Assembly (NCBI GenBank): GCA_964383665.1
Contig: CAYLHO010000005.1
Span: forward strand, 1 to 39,626
DNA length: 39,626 bases
Reading direction: 5' to 3'
DNA from: UMGS687 sp964383665
Lineage (GTDB): Bacteria; Bacillota; Clostridia; Christensenellales; UBA1242
The number at the start of each line of letters is the position of its first letter. Within the stretch, counting starts at the first letter, position 1. The position numbers were made by a program, and so were the translations under genes. The notes under the pieces were generated by a model. The model was not told the origin of the DNA. It saw nothing but the letters and a program-made list of their open reading frames with translations, and did no database searches. This document shows positions 23,173 to 31,370 of this stretch, piece after piece.

Positions 23173-23814
23173 ATGAAAAAACTTAAGAAATTTTTTGGCG
23201 ATTTTAAAACATTCATAAGCCGCGGAAACGTTTTAGACATGGCTGTTGGTGTTATAATTGCTGGTGCGTTCAGCGCAATTGTTACGGCTTTAACAAACAA
23301 AATTATTCAACCTTTAATCAACCTTATTGTTTTTGCTTGCACAGGCGGAAATAACTTCACTCTTATTTCAGTTTTGAACGGCGAACCATATTTATTGCCA
23401 GACGGAAGTGTTAACGGGGCATGCATTTTCATTGACTGGGGAAATTTCATTATGGCAGTTTTGGATTTCTTCATCATTGCGTTTGTTTTGTTTATTGTTT
23501 TAAAAACTTTTATGAAAGCAAACAACGTTTTCAAACAATCTGTTGAAGCAGCAACAAACAAACAATTAAGAAAAGAACGCAAGGAAGTTAGAAAACTTGC
23601 TAAAGAACAAAACAGAAGCTTTAGAGAAGTTTGGAAAGAGCACGAAGAAGAAAAAGCTCGATTGAAAGAAGAACAAGAAAAACTTGAAGCCGAAGAAAAA
23701 GCAAGAAGGGAAGAAGAACAACGCCTTGCAAACCCAACAACAGAAATGCTTCTTGCCGACATTTTGAAAGAACTTAAGAAGCAAAATGCAGAAAAGAACG
23801 ACACACAAGAATAG
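23173..23814 (+). CDS. mscL: Large-conductance mechanosensitive channel MscL, extended C-terminus
   Basis: A 213-residue channel subunit. The N-terminal helix and TM1 (about residues 3-45) contain RGNVLDMAVGVIIAGAFSAIVTAL, the MscL signature. A periplasmic loop (about 50-87) precedes TM2 (about 88-112). The usual C-terminal bundle motif appears at 188-205 (PTTEMLLADILKELKKQ). MscL opens under membrane tension to release solutes in osmotic downshock. Typical length is about 130-150 residues. The extra 60 or so residues (about 125-187) are a highly charged Lys/Glu/Arg coiled coil inserted between TM2 and the bundle. AAAGGAG precedes the ATG. Confidence 0.95.
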   Translation: MKKLKKFFGDFKTFISRGNVLDMAVGVIIAGAFSAIVTALTNKIIQPLINLIVFACTGGNNFTLISVLNGEPYLLPDGSVNGACIFIDWGNFIMAVLDFFIIAFVLFIVLKTFMKANNVFKQSVEAATNKQLRKERKEVRKLAKEQNRSFREVWKEHEEEKARLKEEQEKLEAEEKARREEEQRLANPTTEMLLADILKELKKQNAEKNDTQE

Positions 23815-23821
23815 TTAAAAC

Positions 23822-23856
23822 AAAAAAAATACAAATCAAATGATTTGTATTTTTTA
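23822..23856. terminator. Bidirectional terminator after mscL
   Basis: ACAAATCA and TGATTTGT pair, with A runs before and T runs after, between mscL and the convergent 265-residue gene. Confidence 0.85.
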
Positions 23857-23866
23857 TTATTAAATT

Positions 23867-24664
23867 TTAGAAAAGTTCATGTCCGAATTCCATTCCAACA
23901 TTTTTAAAGTAGATTGGAAGTTCATCGTTAAAATCGCTTGGACGAACTAAATTATAGTCGGAAATTTCATTTTCGGCAACCTTAACAAAGCCGTTGTTTT
24001 TATAGAAATTTTCAAGTTTTTCTTGCGTTGTGTTTTCCGATTCAACGTTAAATGCACTTGCTTGAAGAACTATTCCGGAAACTTGTTCTTTTTCGCAAAG
24101 CGTTGAAAGGAATTTCAACGATTCTCGATAAAGCCCTTTACCCTTTTCAAAGCTTTCCGCTTCGTTAATTAAACAGCGCTTTTTCGTTTGTTTTTGGGTT
24201 TTGATTTCCTCAATTTCACAATCTAATTTAAACGAAATGTCTTCGCTTAATGAACCGTCTTTCATAACCTTATGGGCGGTTATTGTGTTTGCGTTTAACA
24301 AGCCCTCGCTAACAGGTTTTTCCATGCTTTTGTCTTTCGAGAAATGTTCAACAATTTCGCTTGCAGAAAAATCCGATTTGTTTGTTTTAATAATTAAGTC
24401 GGTAATTTGCTCGATGGCATCAGATTTCTTTTGGAACATTTCGCAAAAAATGTTAAGCGCGTTTTGATTACTTTCGCCCGCATACGCCAAAAACTTTTTA
24501 AGTTCCGCGCTGCTTAACGTTCCGCTTGATGAAGGTTCGTTGCAAAGAAGGACAAAAAAGTCCTTAATTTCGTCGCCTTTGGTGTAAGGATAAACATAAA
24601 CATTTCCTTTTGGAAAATTTGGATTATCGGTAAAAAATTTCTTTAATATTGCTTCTTTTGTCAT
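23867..24664 (-). CDS. Unknown protein, possible GNAT-like C-terminal half
   Basis: A 265-residue soluble protein. The C-terminal half has LYRESLKFLSTLCEKEQVSGIVLQASAF and later LENFYKNNGFVKV, an arrangement like the last strand-helix-strand part of GNAT acetyltransferases (xxFYxxxGF). The acetyl-CoA-binding R/QxxGxG/A loop is not obvious; KGKGLYRES may stand in its place. The N-terminal half is helical and unrecognised. The start at 24664 is 6 nt from its -10 box, with no ribosome site. It lies downstream of virD4 but has its own promoter. Confidence 0.65.
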   Translation of the reverse strand: MTKEAILKKFFTDNPNFPKGNVYVYPYTKGDEIKDFFVLLCNEPSSSGTLSSAELKKFLAYAGESNQNALNIFCEMFQKKSDAIEQITDLIIKTNKSDFSASEIVEHFSKDKSMEKPVSEGLLNANTITAHKVMKDGSLSEDISFKLDCEIEEIKTQKQTKKRCLINEAESFEKGKGLYRESLKFLSTLCEKEQVSGIVLQASAFNVESENTTQEKLENFYKNNGFVKVAENEISDYNLVRPSDFNDELPIYFKNVGMEFGHELF

Positions 24665-24670
24665 AGTTAT

Positions 24671-24699
24671 ATTATCAAATAAAAAAGCGCTTTTGTCAA
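24671..24699 (-). promoter_or_regulatory. Promoter inside the virD4 terminator, predicted leaderless
   Basis: On the minus strand TTGACA (24694-24699), 17-bp spacer, GATAAT (24671-24676), then ATAACT and the ATG at 24664. The -35 box forms the loop and part of the stem of the terminator at 24684-24706. Confidence 0.7.
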
Positions 24700-24712
24700 G
24701 CGCTTTAAATTA
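24684..24712 (-). terminator. virD4 terminator
   Basis: AAAGCGCTT (24684-24692) and AAGCGCTTT (24698-24706) pair, with a T run on the minus strand. It overlaps the promoter of the next gene. Confidence 0.85.
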
Positions 24713-24717
24713 TTTTT

Positions 24718-26670
24718 TTAAAAATCAAAGTCATCAAAACCCGATGAACTTCTCATAACTTTGCGGTTCCGAATGTTAATATCGTAATAAATTTTATCCT
24801 CATTAAGCGATCGAGAAGGCGCATATTCCTCTGGAGCTGTGCGTTTGTCGAATTGAGGAGTTGCATAGAACGGAGTCATTGGAGTTTTAATTGGATTTTC
24901 TTTAAATATTTTAATAACAACGTTAAACTTTTCAAGTTGTCCAAGTTCATACGGATAGATAAGCGGACGCGTTTGACGTTGTGCTTGGCGAGTTTTGTTT
25001 GTTCCGTCTTTTGACCCTTCACTCTTGCTTGTTGACATCGTTTCGGTTTCAATTGAAACATCGCCGCACATTTTCGAAAATTCTTCGCGTGTTTTTTGGT
25101 CTTCCGTTCCAATAAAGATTTGAATGTTACAGTTCGAGCGAATTGTTTCGGAAACCTCTCTGCCATATTTATTATCTAATTGGCTGTAAGATTGAACAAC
25201 AAGCGAGAAGAAAATTCCTCTTGAACGGCCAACCGTAACCATGCTGTCCATTTTTTCAATCTTTGGCAAGTTTGCAAACTCATCAAGCATGAAATAGACG
25301 TTTCGTGGAAGACGAAGATTGGTTTCTGTTGCCTTTTCAACAAGTTTTTTATAAAGTTGGGAAATGCACATTGTTGCAATGCAGTGGCGGCTTTCTTTTT
25401 CATCTGGAACTTTGATGAAGAATGCGGTTGGCTGATCAACAAAATCGTCAAATGAAAGGTCGCTGTAGGAGGTTGCATAGCAAATTCCTGCGTCTTGGAA
25501 AATTGAAATTCGGCTCATCAAAACGCCCATGTAAGAACGCGTTGTGTTTGGCGCGTTGTTAATTGCCGTTGATGTTAACGCTCCAACTTTCGAGAATTTA
25601 TCGCGATAACTGCAGTAGTTTCGAAGAGTTCCGAATGGGTTATCGGGGTCGCTGTCCTTATATGTTGCAATTTTTGCCATGTTATAGAAGTTGAATTTTT
25701 CGCGTGTTAAGCCAAGTTCTGGATCAAGGCTGTCCTCAAGCATGGCAAGCATAATTCCATAGATGAAATCTTGCGCGCCGCGTTCCCATGAAGCATCGGT
25801 TTTGCTTTCAATTGGAACAATTGCCGAAGCAATTTCCCGAAGTTCGTTTTCTGCGTTATCTCGAAGTTCCTGTGCGCGCGCCTCAAGATCACCGCGAAGT
25901 TGTTCTTTAAAGCTGTAGGCGGTTCGGTTAAATTCATACCACTCCTCGCCATATTCCTTAATGTTTGAAGCAAGTTTAAAGTTATAAGACTTTGGCGAAT
26001 CGCCGCGGTGGACCTTAACCTCCTTAATCATGTTTTTTGCGCGGTGATATTGAACAAAAGCATTGTCCATTGGATTCCAACGCGTTGACGCATATGGATT
26101 TCTTAAATCAAGAACAGAAATTCGATAGCCTGCGTCCTTAAGTTGAAGCGCATTGTCGCGATAGACCTCGCCTTTAGGGTCGGTTATAACAAGACATGGT
26201 TTCGATCCAATTTGCGAGAGAATTCGAATTGAAGGATTAATGTAAGTTTGGGTTTTACCCGAACCTGTTGTTCCAATAATCATAGTGTGGATTGGATCGT
26301 AAAGATTGATTAAAAGTTTTCCGTGTTTTTCGCAACTTCTGATAACAATTCCGTCTTTTTTAACATTTTTTAAGCTGTTCCAAGTGCATGGGTGGAAACG
26401 GCTTTCGGAAAGAAGTTCGCTTTCTTTAATGAAACGGGCATCATAGTATTGTGAAATTTTTTCGCCCGAGGAGGTTGTTCCAATTCCGCTTGCCTTTGCT
26501 CCGCCGTCAGATTTTAATGATTTTGAGAGGACATATATGAGGACAAGCGCACCTCCGCCAACACCAATTGCAATTCCAATTGTTGCGTTTGCAAGCATTC
26601 CAATAAGGACGCCAAGAATTCCAAAAATAACAATTAAAATTAAAGGTGCAAATTTCTTATATTTTTTCAT
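24718..26670 (-). CDS. VirD4/TraG-like type IV coupling ATPase
   Basis: A 650-residue protein. Two N-terminal membrane helices (about residues 8-27 and 31-48) are followed by a RecA-like ATPase: Walker A GTTGSGKT at 133-140, Walker B in VYFMLDEF (D463, E464), and the motif VVQSYSQL near 491. An all-alpha insert lies around 205-320, as in coupling proteins. The C-terminal 90 residues are charged and end in the acidic FDDFDF. VirD4 hexamers hand DNA or protein substrates to type IV secretion channels. GGGAG precedes the ATG. Its neighbours are a pilin and a surface protein; no relaxase or VirB4 is in the window. Confidence 0.9.
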   Translation of the reverse strand: MKKYKKFAPLILIVIFGILGVLIGMLANATIGIAIGVGGGALVLIYVLSKSLKSDGGAKASGIGTTSSGEKISQYYDARFIKESELLSESRFHPCTWNSLKNVKKDGIVIRSCEKHGKLLINLYDPIHTMIIGTTGSGKTQTYINPSIRILSQIGSKPCLVITDPKGEVYRDNALQLKDAGYRISVLDLRNPYASTRWNPMDNAFVQYHRAKNMIKEVKVHRGDSPKSYNFKLASNIKEYGEEWYEFNRTAYSFKEQLRGDLEARAQELRDNAENELREIASAIVPIESKTDASWERGAQDFIYGIMLAMLEDSLDPELGLTREKFNFYNMAKIATYKDSDPDNPFGTLRNYCSYRDKFSKVGALTSTAINNAPNTTRSYMGVLMSRISIFQDAGICYATSYSDLSFDDFVDQPTAFFIKVPDEKESRHCIATMCISQLYKKLVEKATETNLRLPRNVYFMLDEFANLPKIEKMDSMVTVGRSRGIFFSLVVQSYSQLDNKYGREVSETIRSNCNIQIFIGTEDQKTREEFSKMCGDVSIETETMSTSKSEGSKDGTNKTRQAQRQTRPLIYPYELGQLEKFNVVIKIFKENPIKTPMTPFYATPQFDKRTAPEEYAPSRSLNEDKIYYDINIRNRKVMRSSSGFDDFDF

Positions 26671-26690
26671 TTTTATCTCCCTATAATATA

Positions 26691-26718
26691 ATTATATATG
26701 TTTTCATGCAATTTGCAA
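26691..26718 (-). promoter_or_regulatory. virD4 promoter
   Basis: On the minus strand TTGCAA (26713-26718), 16-bp spacer, TATAAT (26691-26696), just after the pilin terminator, so the ATPase can be expressed separately from the pilin. Confidence 0.65.
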
Positions 26719-26741
26719 ACAAAATCTTTAATTTTACAAAC

Positions 26742-26770
26742 AAAAAAGCCTTGGAGGTCCAAGGCTTTTT
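26742..26770 (-). terminator. Pilin terminator
   Basis: AGCCTTGG and CCAAGGCT pair around a 4-nt loop, with a T run on the minus strand. It lies between the pilin and virD4. Confidence 0.85.
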
Positions 26771-26794
26771 CAATAAATTTGATTTGTAAAGTTA

Positions 26795-27160
26795 TTAAGC
26801 AGCAGGTGTATTCCCGGCATTAATAACAAACGCATCCATAATCAATGGGAACAATGTTGTGAAGAAGATAATCAATACAACAAGGATTGCAATTCCAACA
26901 ACCAAACCAATGAGTCTTTTCTTAATCTCATCACGTTTATCGGAAGAATCTGCTCTTGCCATTTGAACTCCAAGAACAATTGCCCAAATAACACCAGCAG
27001 CTGCAACAATTGCAAGAATAGGTGCTAAAATAACTTGAACTGCGTCTGTAATCTTAACTACCCAACCCCAGGTCGGATCATCTGCAGTAACGATATTTCC
27101 TTGAGCATCCTTAAATGTCCATCCCAAAAACTTCATAAATGAATTTGCTAATTGAAACAT
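26795..27160 (-). CDS. VirB2/TrbC-like pilin subunit
   Basis: A 121-residue protein with two hydrophobic helices: about residues 39-65 (VILAPILAIVAAAGVIWAIVLGVQMA) and 84-108 (LIGLVVGIAILVVLIIFFTTLFPLIM). They are joined by a short charged loop, ARADSSDKRDEIKKR. This is the layout of VirB2-type pilins and of the pilin-like conjugal proteins of Gram-positive and mollicute elements. There is no cleavable signal peptide. A strong GGAGGTG site precedes the ATG, and a terminator follows at once, both as expected for a highly expressed structural subunit. Assignment rests on topology and on the VirD4 neighbour. Confidence 0.75.
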   Translation of the reverse strand: MFQLANSFMKFLGWTFKDAQGNIVTADDPTWGWVVKITDAVQVILAPILAIVAAAGVIWAIVLGVQMARADSSDKRDEIKKRLIGLVVGIAILVVLIIFFTTLFPLIMDAFVINAGNTPAA

Positions 27161-27330
27161 TTTTTCACCTCCAAGTTAACTTATCTTAGGTTATACAATA
27201 ATTTTTTTAATATTCCTTCCCCCAAGCTTTGTTACTTACATTGAAAGAATAACATATAATTTTATTTTTTCAAAACAATTTTACATATTTTTTTATTTTA
27301 TTTTAAAATCTTTTTTATTTTAATAATTAA

Positions 27331-29826
27331 TTAAAATTTATAATTTTTTCGATATCCTTTTCTTGAATTTCCTTTAACTTTAACAATAACAATTGTAACA
27401 ATAATTCCTGCAACAACTGGAACGCCAACAATTAAGGTTATTGCCCACCATGGAAGCCCGCCTTTTTCCTCTTTAATTTCCTCAAAACGTGCTTCAATTG
27501 TTGTTTCGGAGTTTAATTCAAATTCATAAATTAATTCCTTACTGAGTTCATCTTCCCCGCTGAACCAGCCAACAAATTGCATTCCTTCGCCGGCAACCGC
27601 TTCAAGAGTTATTGTTGTTCCGTTAATAATTTTTTCGGAATAGGACGATGTCTCTGAATCTCCGATTTTAACTTTTCCTTCGCCTTTTGTGGAAACTGAA
27701 AGCAATTTTGTGTTGTTCGAAAAATAGGCAACAACCGAAGCAACAAGTCCATCGGAGGTTGAAATAACGGTTGGATAGAATTTTGACCCAGTTTGAGCTT
27801 CGCCAAGTTTACTGTTGTCAAGTTCAACAACAATGCCTTTAAATGCATTAATTCTTGATGTGTTGTTTCCGTCTTTCCATTCATTCGAGAAAATATATTC
27901 CCCGCTTTCGCTTGCATCGGCAGTTAAAGTTACAGCTTGTTTGTTGAGATATTCATCAATAACAAATGAAAAATCTTCATAATATGTTTGAATTTCGTTC
28001 CCAAGTTTTTTTGTTATAACGCCAATATTTTCTTGTTTTGCCCCGGTCTCTTTGTTTCTGAAACTTACGTTAACCGTTACCGGGCGACCAACAATTCCAA
28101 CGTCGTAAGTTCCTTCTGTTTGAGAAGAAGCAATGAATGTTATTGTTGTTTCCCCCGTTTCTGGGTTAAGAGTAACATTATAGCCGCTTTGAGCCGTGCT
28201 TTCGCCATCATAGTTTAAGTTTGCAATTGTTGAATTCCCAAAAACCCAAGTTGTAAATTTAAAATAGTTTTTAAAATCTCGAAGTTGATTTCCCGCCTCG
28301 CTGTAGAATCTTGCAATAATTTTAACTTCCTGCCCTGCAACATATTGATATGTTTTTTCTGTTATTCCAGAAAGTTCCAATGTGTAATATCCGCTTAAAT
28401 AGGAGTTTGAAGGAGCAAACGCAACCTCTTTACTTCCCGAAACTGTTATTGTAAATGATGCAAATTTTTGAAGTGCTGGGAAATAGAACCCCATTGAAGT
28501 TATGGTTGAAGTGTCTTTCCAAACATCCTCGCTCCAAGGGCGAAATTCATTCCATGCCCAAGATTTAAACATTTGCTGTGTTGGGATTGAATTTGTTGCG
28601 GAAACGCTTGAGTTAAGAGAATATCCAACTTCAAGTCCGTTCCCAACCCCGCTTGAGAATGTCATTATGTTTGCTTGCGCGTTGGCAATGCTCAAAAATT
28701 TTCCATACATAATTTGATTTGGCCAATCCGAACTGTTTGTTGAAATTTTTCCAACAATTCCGCCGCGAACAAGTTTGTTTCTTGAAAGAGATGCAACAAC
28801 CGACGAGAACAATGTGTTTTGAACAACAAGCCCGCCTTCGGTTGCAAGCCCAACAACCCCGCCAAAAACAACATTGCTTGAGTTATCTTTGCTTGTGTTA
28901 ATAACAATTGCTGCGTCCTTTGCGTCAACAGCCGAAAGGTTTCCGTTTTTCGATGAGATTGATGAAACAAGAGAATCGGTTGGGGCAACATAAACGTTTT
29001 CAATTGTTCCGCCTTTTGCCCAACCAACAATTCCGCCAAAGAACGAAGAAACAGCGTTTGTTCCGTCTTGGAAAATTCTTATGCTTGGAATTGAATAGGA
29101 GTTTGCAATTGTTGAACTTATTGATTTTCCCGCAATTGCGCCAACATAAAGTTCACCCATGTAGGAATATGTTTCATATTCATATGTTGTGTTTTCGTCT
29201 TCCTCAATTTGTTCGCTCCCCTCAATTTTCAGATAGAACTCTTGAGCGTTTGATTCAAGCATTCTTGAAATTCTTGATGCTTTAAAGTTAAATTTAACAT
29301 AGGACGCGCTAATTTCGGAATTGAACGCAATTGCAGCAATTCCGCCAACAACAGTTTGAGAATTTGGGGTTACAACGCCCTCGTTAACAGTTTCAGTTAG
29401 AACAACGTTAACGCTTAAACCAAGGTTGGAAATTTTTGCACCATTAACATTTGCAAAAAGCCCAAGTTCAGTTCCGTCTTTAAGGTTAACATTATCAATT
29501 GTTTTTCCGTTTCCGTCAAAAGTTCCCTTGAACTCGTTTGTTGTTCCAATTGGCGTCCAACTTTCAATTTCTCCAAGGTCAAGACTTCTTTCAAGGCGGA
29601 AATTTGCATTTAAATAAGTTGAATTTCCCCCGTTAATTTGCTGTTGAAAATAAACAAGATCTTGAATCGAAGAAATTAAATATGGGCTTTGAGCCGTTCC
29701 CGAGCCTTCAAGATCTCCCGCCGCCGAAGCGCTTTCCACGTTGAAAGCATTAGAAAAAAATGCGGCTGAAAAAACCAATAATAAACATAAAATTGAAGAT
29801 ACAAAAATCTTTTTTAAACTTCTCAT
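27331..29826 (-). CDS. Large membrane-anchored surface protein beside VirD4
   Basis: An 831-residue protein. It has a signal peptide (about residues 1-36, ending SASAAG) and a GLUG-like region (about 40-150) with GTAQSPYLISSIQDL, FKGTFDGNGKTIDNVNL and GLFANVNGAKISNLGL, the beta-helix pattern of many adhesins. Glycine-rich beta repeats continue to about 400. Long beta-rich domains follow, then a divergent InlB-type repeat near 720-785 with MQFVGWFSG. One C-terminal membrane helix (about 793-818) precedes a basic tail, so the protein is anchored with its bulk outside. GAGGGA precedes the ATG. No clear terminator separates it from the pilin 170 bp downstream. Confidence 0.8.
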   Translation of the reverse strand: MRSLKKIFVSSILCLLLVFSAAFFSNAFNVESASAAGDLEGSGTAQSPYLISSIQDLVYFQQQINGGNSTYLNANFRLERSLDLGEIESWTPIGTTNEFKGTFDGNGKTIDNVNLKDGTELGLFANVNGAKISNLGLSVNVVLTETVNEGVVTPNSQTVVGGIAAIAFNSEISASYVKFNFKASRISRMLESNAQEFYLKIEGSEQIEEDENTTYEYETYSYMGELYVGAIAGKSISSTIANSYSIPSIRIFQDGTNAVSSFFGGIVGWAKGGTIENVYVAPTDSLVSSISSKNGNLSAVDAKDAAIVINTSKDNSSNVVFGGVVGLATEGGLVVQNTLFSSVVASLSRNKLVRGGIVGKISTNSSDWPNQIMYGKFLSIANAQANIMTFSSGVGNGLEVGYSLNSSVSATNSIPTQQMFKSWAWNEFRPWSEDVWKDTSTITSMGFYFPALQKFASFTITVSGSKEVAFAPSNSYLSGYYTLELSGITEKTYQYVAGQEVKIIARFYSEAGNQLRDFKNYFKFTTWVFGNSTIANLNYDGESTAQSGYNVTLNPETGETTITFIASSQTEGTYDVGIVGRPVTVNVSFRNKETGAKQENIGVITKKLGNEIQTYYEDFSFVIDEYLNKQAVTLTADASESGEYIFSNEWKDGNNTSRINAFKGIVVELDNSKLGEAQTGSKFYPTVISTSDGLVASVVAYFSNNTKLLSVSTKGEGKVKIGDSETSSYSEKIINGTTITLEAVAGEGMQFVGWFSGEDELSKELIYEFELNSETTIEARFEEIKEEKGGLPWWAITLIVGVPVVAGIIVTIVIVKVKGNSRKGYRKNYKF

Positions 29827-29924
29827 TTGTTCCCTCTATAAATTAATATATAACATAATTCAAAAAATAAACAAAATCATTTAATAAAATTGTTTATTTT
29901 GCCGCCGCCAATAAGCATAAAAAA

Positions 29925-29953
29925 TTGACTTAAAAAAATTTGTGTGTTAAAAT
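29925..29953 (+). promoter_or_regulatory. tRNA-Gln promoter
   Basis: TTGACT (29925-29930), 17-bp spacer, TAAAAT (29948-29953). Confidence 0.75.
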
Positions 29954-29969
29954 TTTAAACGTTAAATAA

Positions 29970-30044
29970 TGGGGCGTCGCCAAGCGGTAAGGCACGGGAC
30001 TCTGACTCCCGCATTCCTAGGTTCGAATCCTAGCGCCCCAGCCA
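29970..30044 (+). tRNA. tRNA-Gln (CTG)
   Basis: A complete cloverleaf: acceptor TGGGGCG with CGCCCCA, D arm GCC...GGC, anticodon stem CGGGA with TCCCG, loop CTCTGAC giving anticodon CTG, T arm with TTCGAAT, discriminator G and encoded CCA at 30042-30044. It reads CAG; a TTG isoacceptor must lie elsewhere. Confidence 0.95.
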
Positions 30045-30049
30045 ACATA

Positions 30050-30079
30050 AAACCCAGCCGAAAAATCGGCCGGTTTTTT
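30050..30079 (+). terminator. tRNA-Gln terminator
   Basis: CAGCCGA and TCGGCCG form a stem with one mismatch, followed by seven T. Confidence 0.75.
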
Positions 30080-30163
30080 TATTTCTTAAATTGCCATACC
30101 TTCTTTAACCCCCACAGCAACAACCAAAAAGCGCTTGAAGAAACAAAAGCCTTGTGATTTAAC

Positions 30164-30192
30164 TTGAAAAATTCGTTAAAATGGGATATAAT
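30164..30192 (+). promoter_or_regulatory. hflX promoter, predicted leaderless
   Basis: TTGAAA (30164-30169), 17-bp spacer, TATAAT (30187-30192), six T, then the ATG at 30199. No ribosome site fits between them. Confidence 0.75.
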
Positions 30193-30198
30193 TTTTTT

Positions 30199-31287
30199 AT
30201 GGAAAACAAACAAGAAAAAGAAATTGCCGTCCTTTTTGGAATGAGTTTGAACGGCGAAGATGGAACTGTTAGTTTAAAAGAACTTCAACGCCTTGCCGAA
30301 ACTGCAAATGTTGAAGTTGTTGGAACTCTTTATCAACGCGCAAAAGAAGTTACGCCTGCAACATATATTGGAAGCGGAAAAGTTCTTGAGCTTAAGGAAC
30401 TTATTGAAAACAATGGCGCAAACCTTGCAATTTGCGATAATGAACTTTCTGGTTCGCAAATTAACAATATATCCGAGGAAATTGGAGTTAAAGTTGTTGA
30501 CCGAACAACTTTAATTTTAGACATTTTTGCAAAACGCGCGCTTTCAAACGAAGGAAAACTTCAAGTTGAACTTGCAATGCTAAAATACTATCTTCCTCGC
30601 CTTTCGGGAATTTCGGGAACAAGCGGACGCTTTGGAAGCGGCGGAGTTGGAATGCGCGGCCCAGGCGAAACAAAACTTGAACTCGATAAAAGAAAAATTC
30701 GCGACCAGATTCAAAAGCTTGAACTTCAAATTAAAAAATTTAAAAATGAACGCGCGCTTCGACGCAAGAACCGAAACACTTCAAACGTTAAACGCGTTTC
30801 AATTGTTGGTTACACAAACGCCGGAAAATCAACCCTTATGAACCTAATAACAAAAGCTGGAATCTATGCCGACGACAAGCTTTTTGCAACTCTCGACACA
30901 ACAACTCGCCTGCTTTGGCTTGCCCCTGGGAAACAAATTGTTCTAACCGACACCGTTGGATTCATTAGCAATCTTCCCCCTGCGTTTGAACCCGCATTCA
31001 GCGCAACTCTTGAGGAGGTTTTGGAAAGCGATTTAATTCTTCATTTAGTGGACATAACCGACAAAAACTTTGAAATGCAAGAACAGGTTGTTAGAAATGA
31101 ACTTGAAAAAATTGGAGCAAATGAAATTCCAGTTTTAAAAATATATAACAAAATTGACAAGTGCAGCCACCAAATTTTAAACGAAATTAAAGAATCAAAC
31201 AAAGATGCGCTTTTCATTTCTGCAAAAAAATCTGAAAATATTGAAACGCTTAAAGAGGAAATCATCTCCTCTCTTTGGGAAAATTAA
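30199..31287 (+). CDS. hflX: Ribosome-splitting GTPase HflX
   Basis: A 362-residue protein from ATG 30199. The N-terminal HflX domain has TPATYIGSGKVLEL and LSNEGKLQVELAMLKY. A linker contains the glycine-rich GGVGMRGPGETKLELDKR, followed by a coiled coil. The GTPase domain has G1 GYTNAGKST, G3 DTVGF and G4 NKID. HflX splits stalled or idle 70S ribosomes under heat or other stress, and in some species gives antibiotic resistance. An upstream ATG at 30181 lies before the -10 box and cannot be on this transcript. Length and motifs are normal for the family, with a short C-terminus. Confidence 0.95.
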   Translation: MENKQEKEIAVLFGMSLNGEDGTVSLKELQRLAETANVEVVGTLYQRAKEVTPATYIGSGKVLELKELIENNGANLAICDNELSGSQINNISEEIGVKVVDRTTLILDIFAKRALSNEGKLQVELAMLKYYLPRLSGISGTSGRFGSGGVGMRGPGETKLELDKRKIRDQIQKLELQIKKFKNERALRRKNRNTSNVKRVSIVGYTNAGKSTLMNLITKAGIYADDKLFATLDTTTRLLWLAPGKQIVLTDTVGFISNLPPAFEPAFSATLEEVLESDLILHLVDITDKNFEMQEQVVRNELEKIGANEIPVLKIYNKIDKCSHQILNEIKESNKDALFISAKKSENIETLKEEIISSLWEN

Positions 31288-31311
31288 ATGAAATTCTTAT
31301 ACTAAAAACAC

Positions 31312-31340
31312 TTGCAAAAATGTTTCGATTATGCTAATAT
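31312..31340 (+). promoter_or_regulatory. tRNA-Leu promoter
   Basis: TTGCAA (31312-31317), 17-bp spacer ending in TGC (extended -10), TAATAT (31335-31340). Confidence 0.75.
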
Positions 31341-31370
31341 GCATATTGCAAAAACAAATTGCAGTGCTTT

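Noticed and set aside
24718..29826. Complete conjugative element
   Set aside because: No relaxase, VirB4, integrase or repeated tRNA end is visible in the window; only the coupling ATPase, pilin and surface protein are supported.
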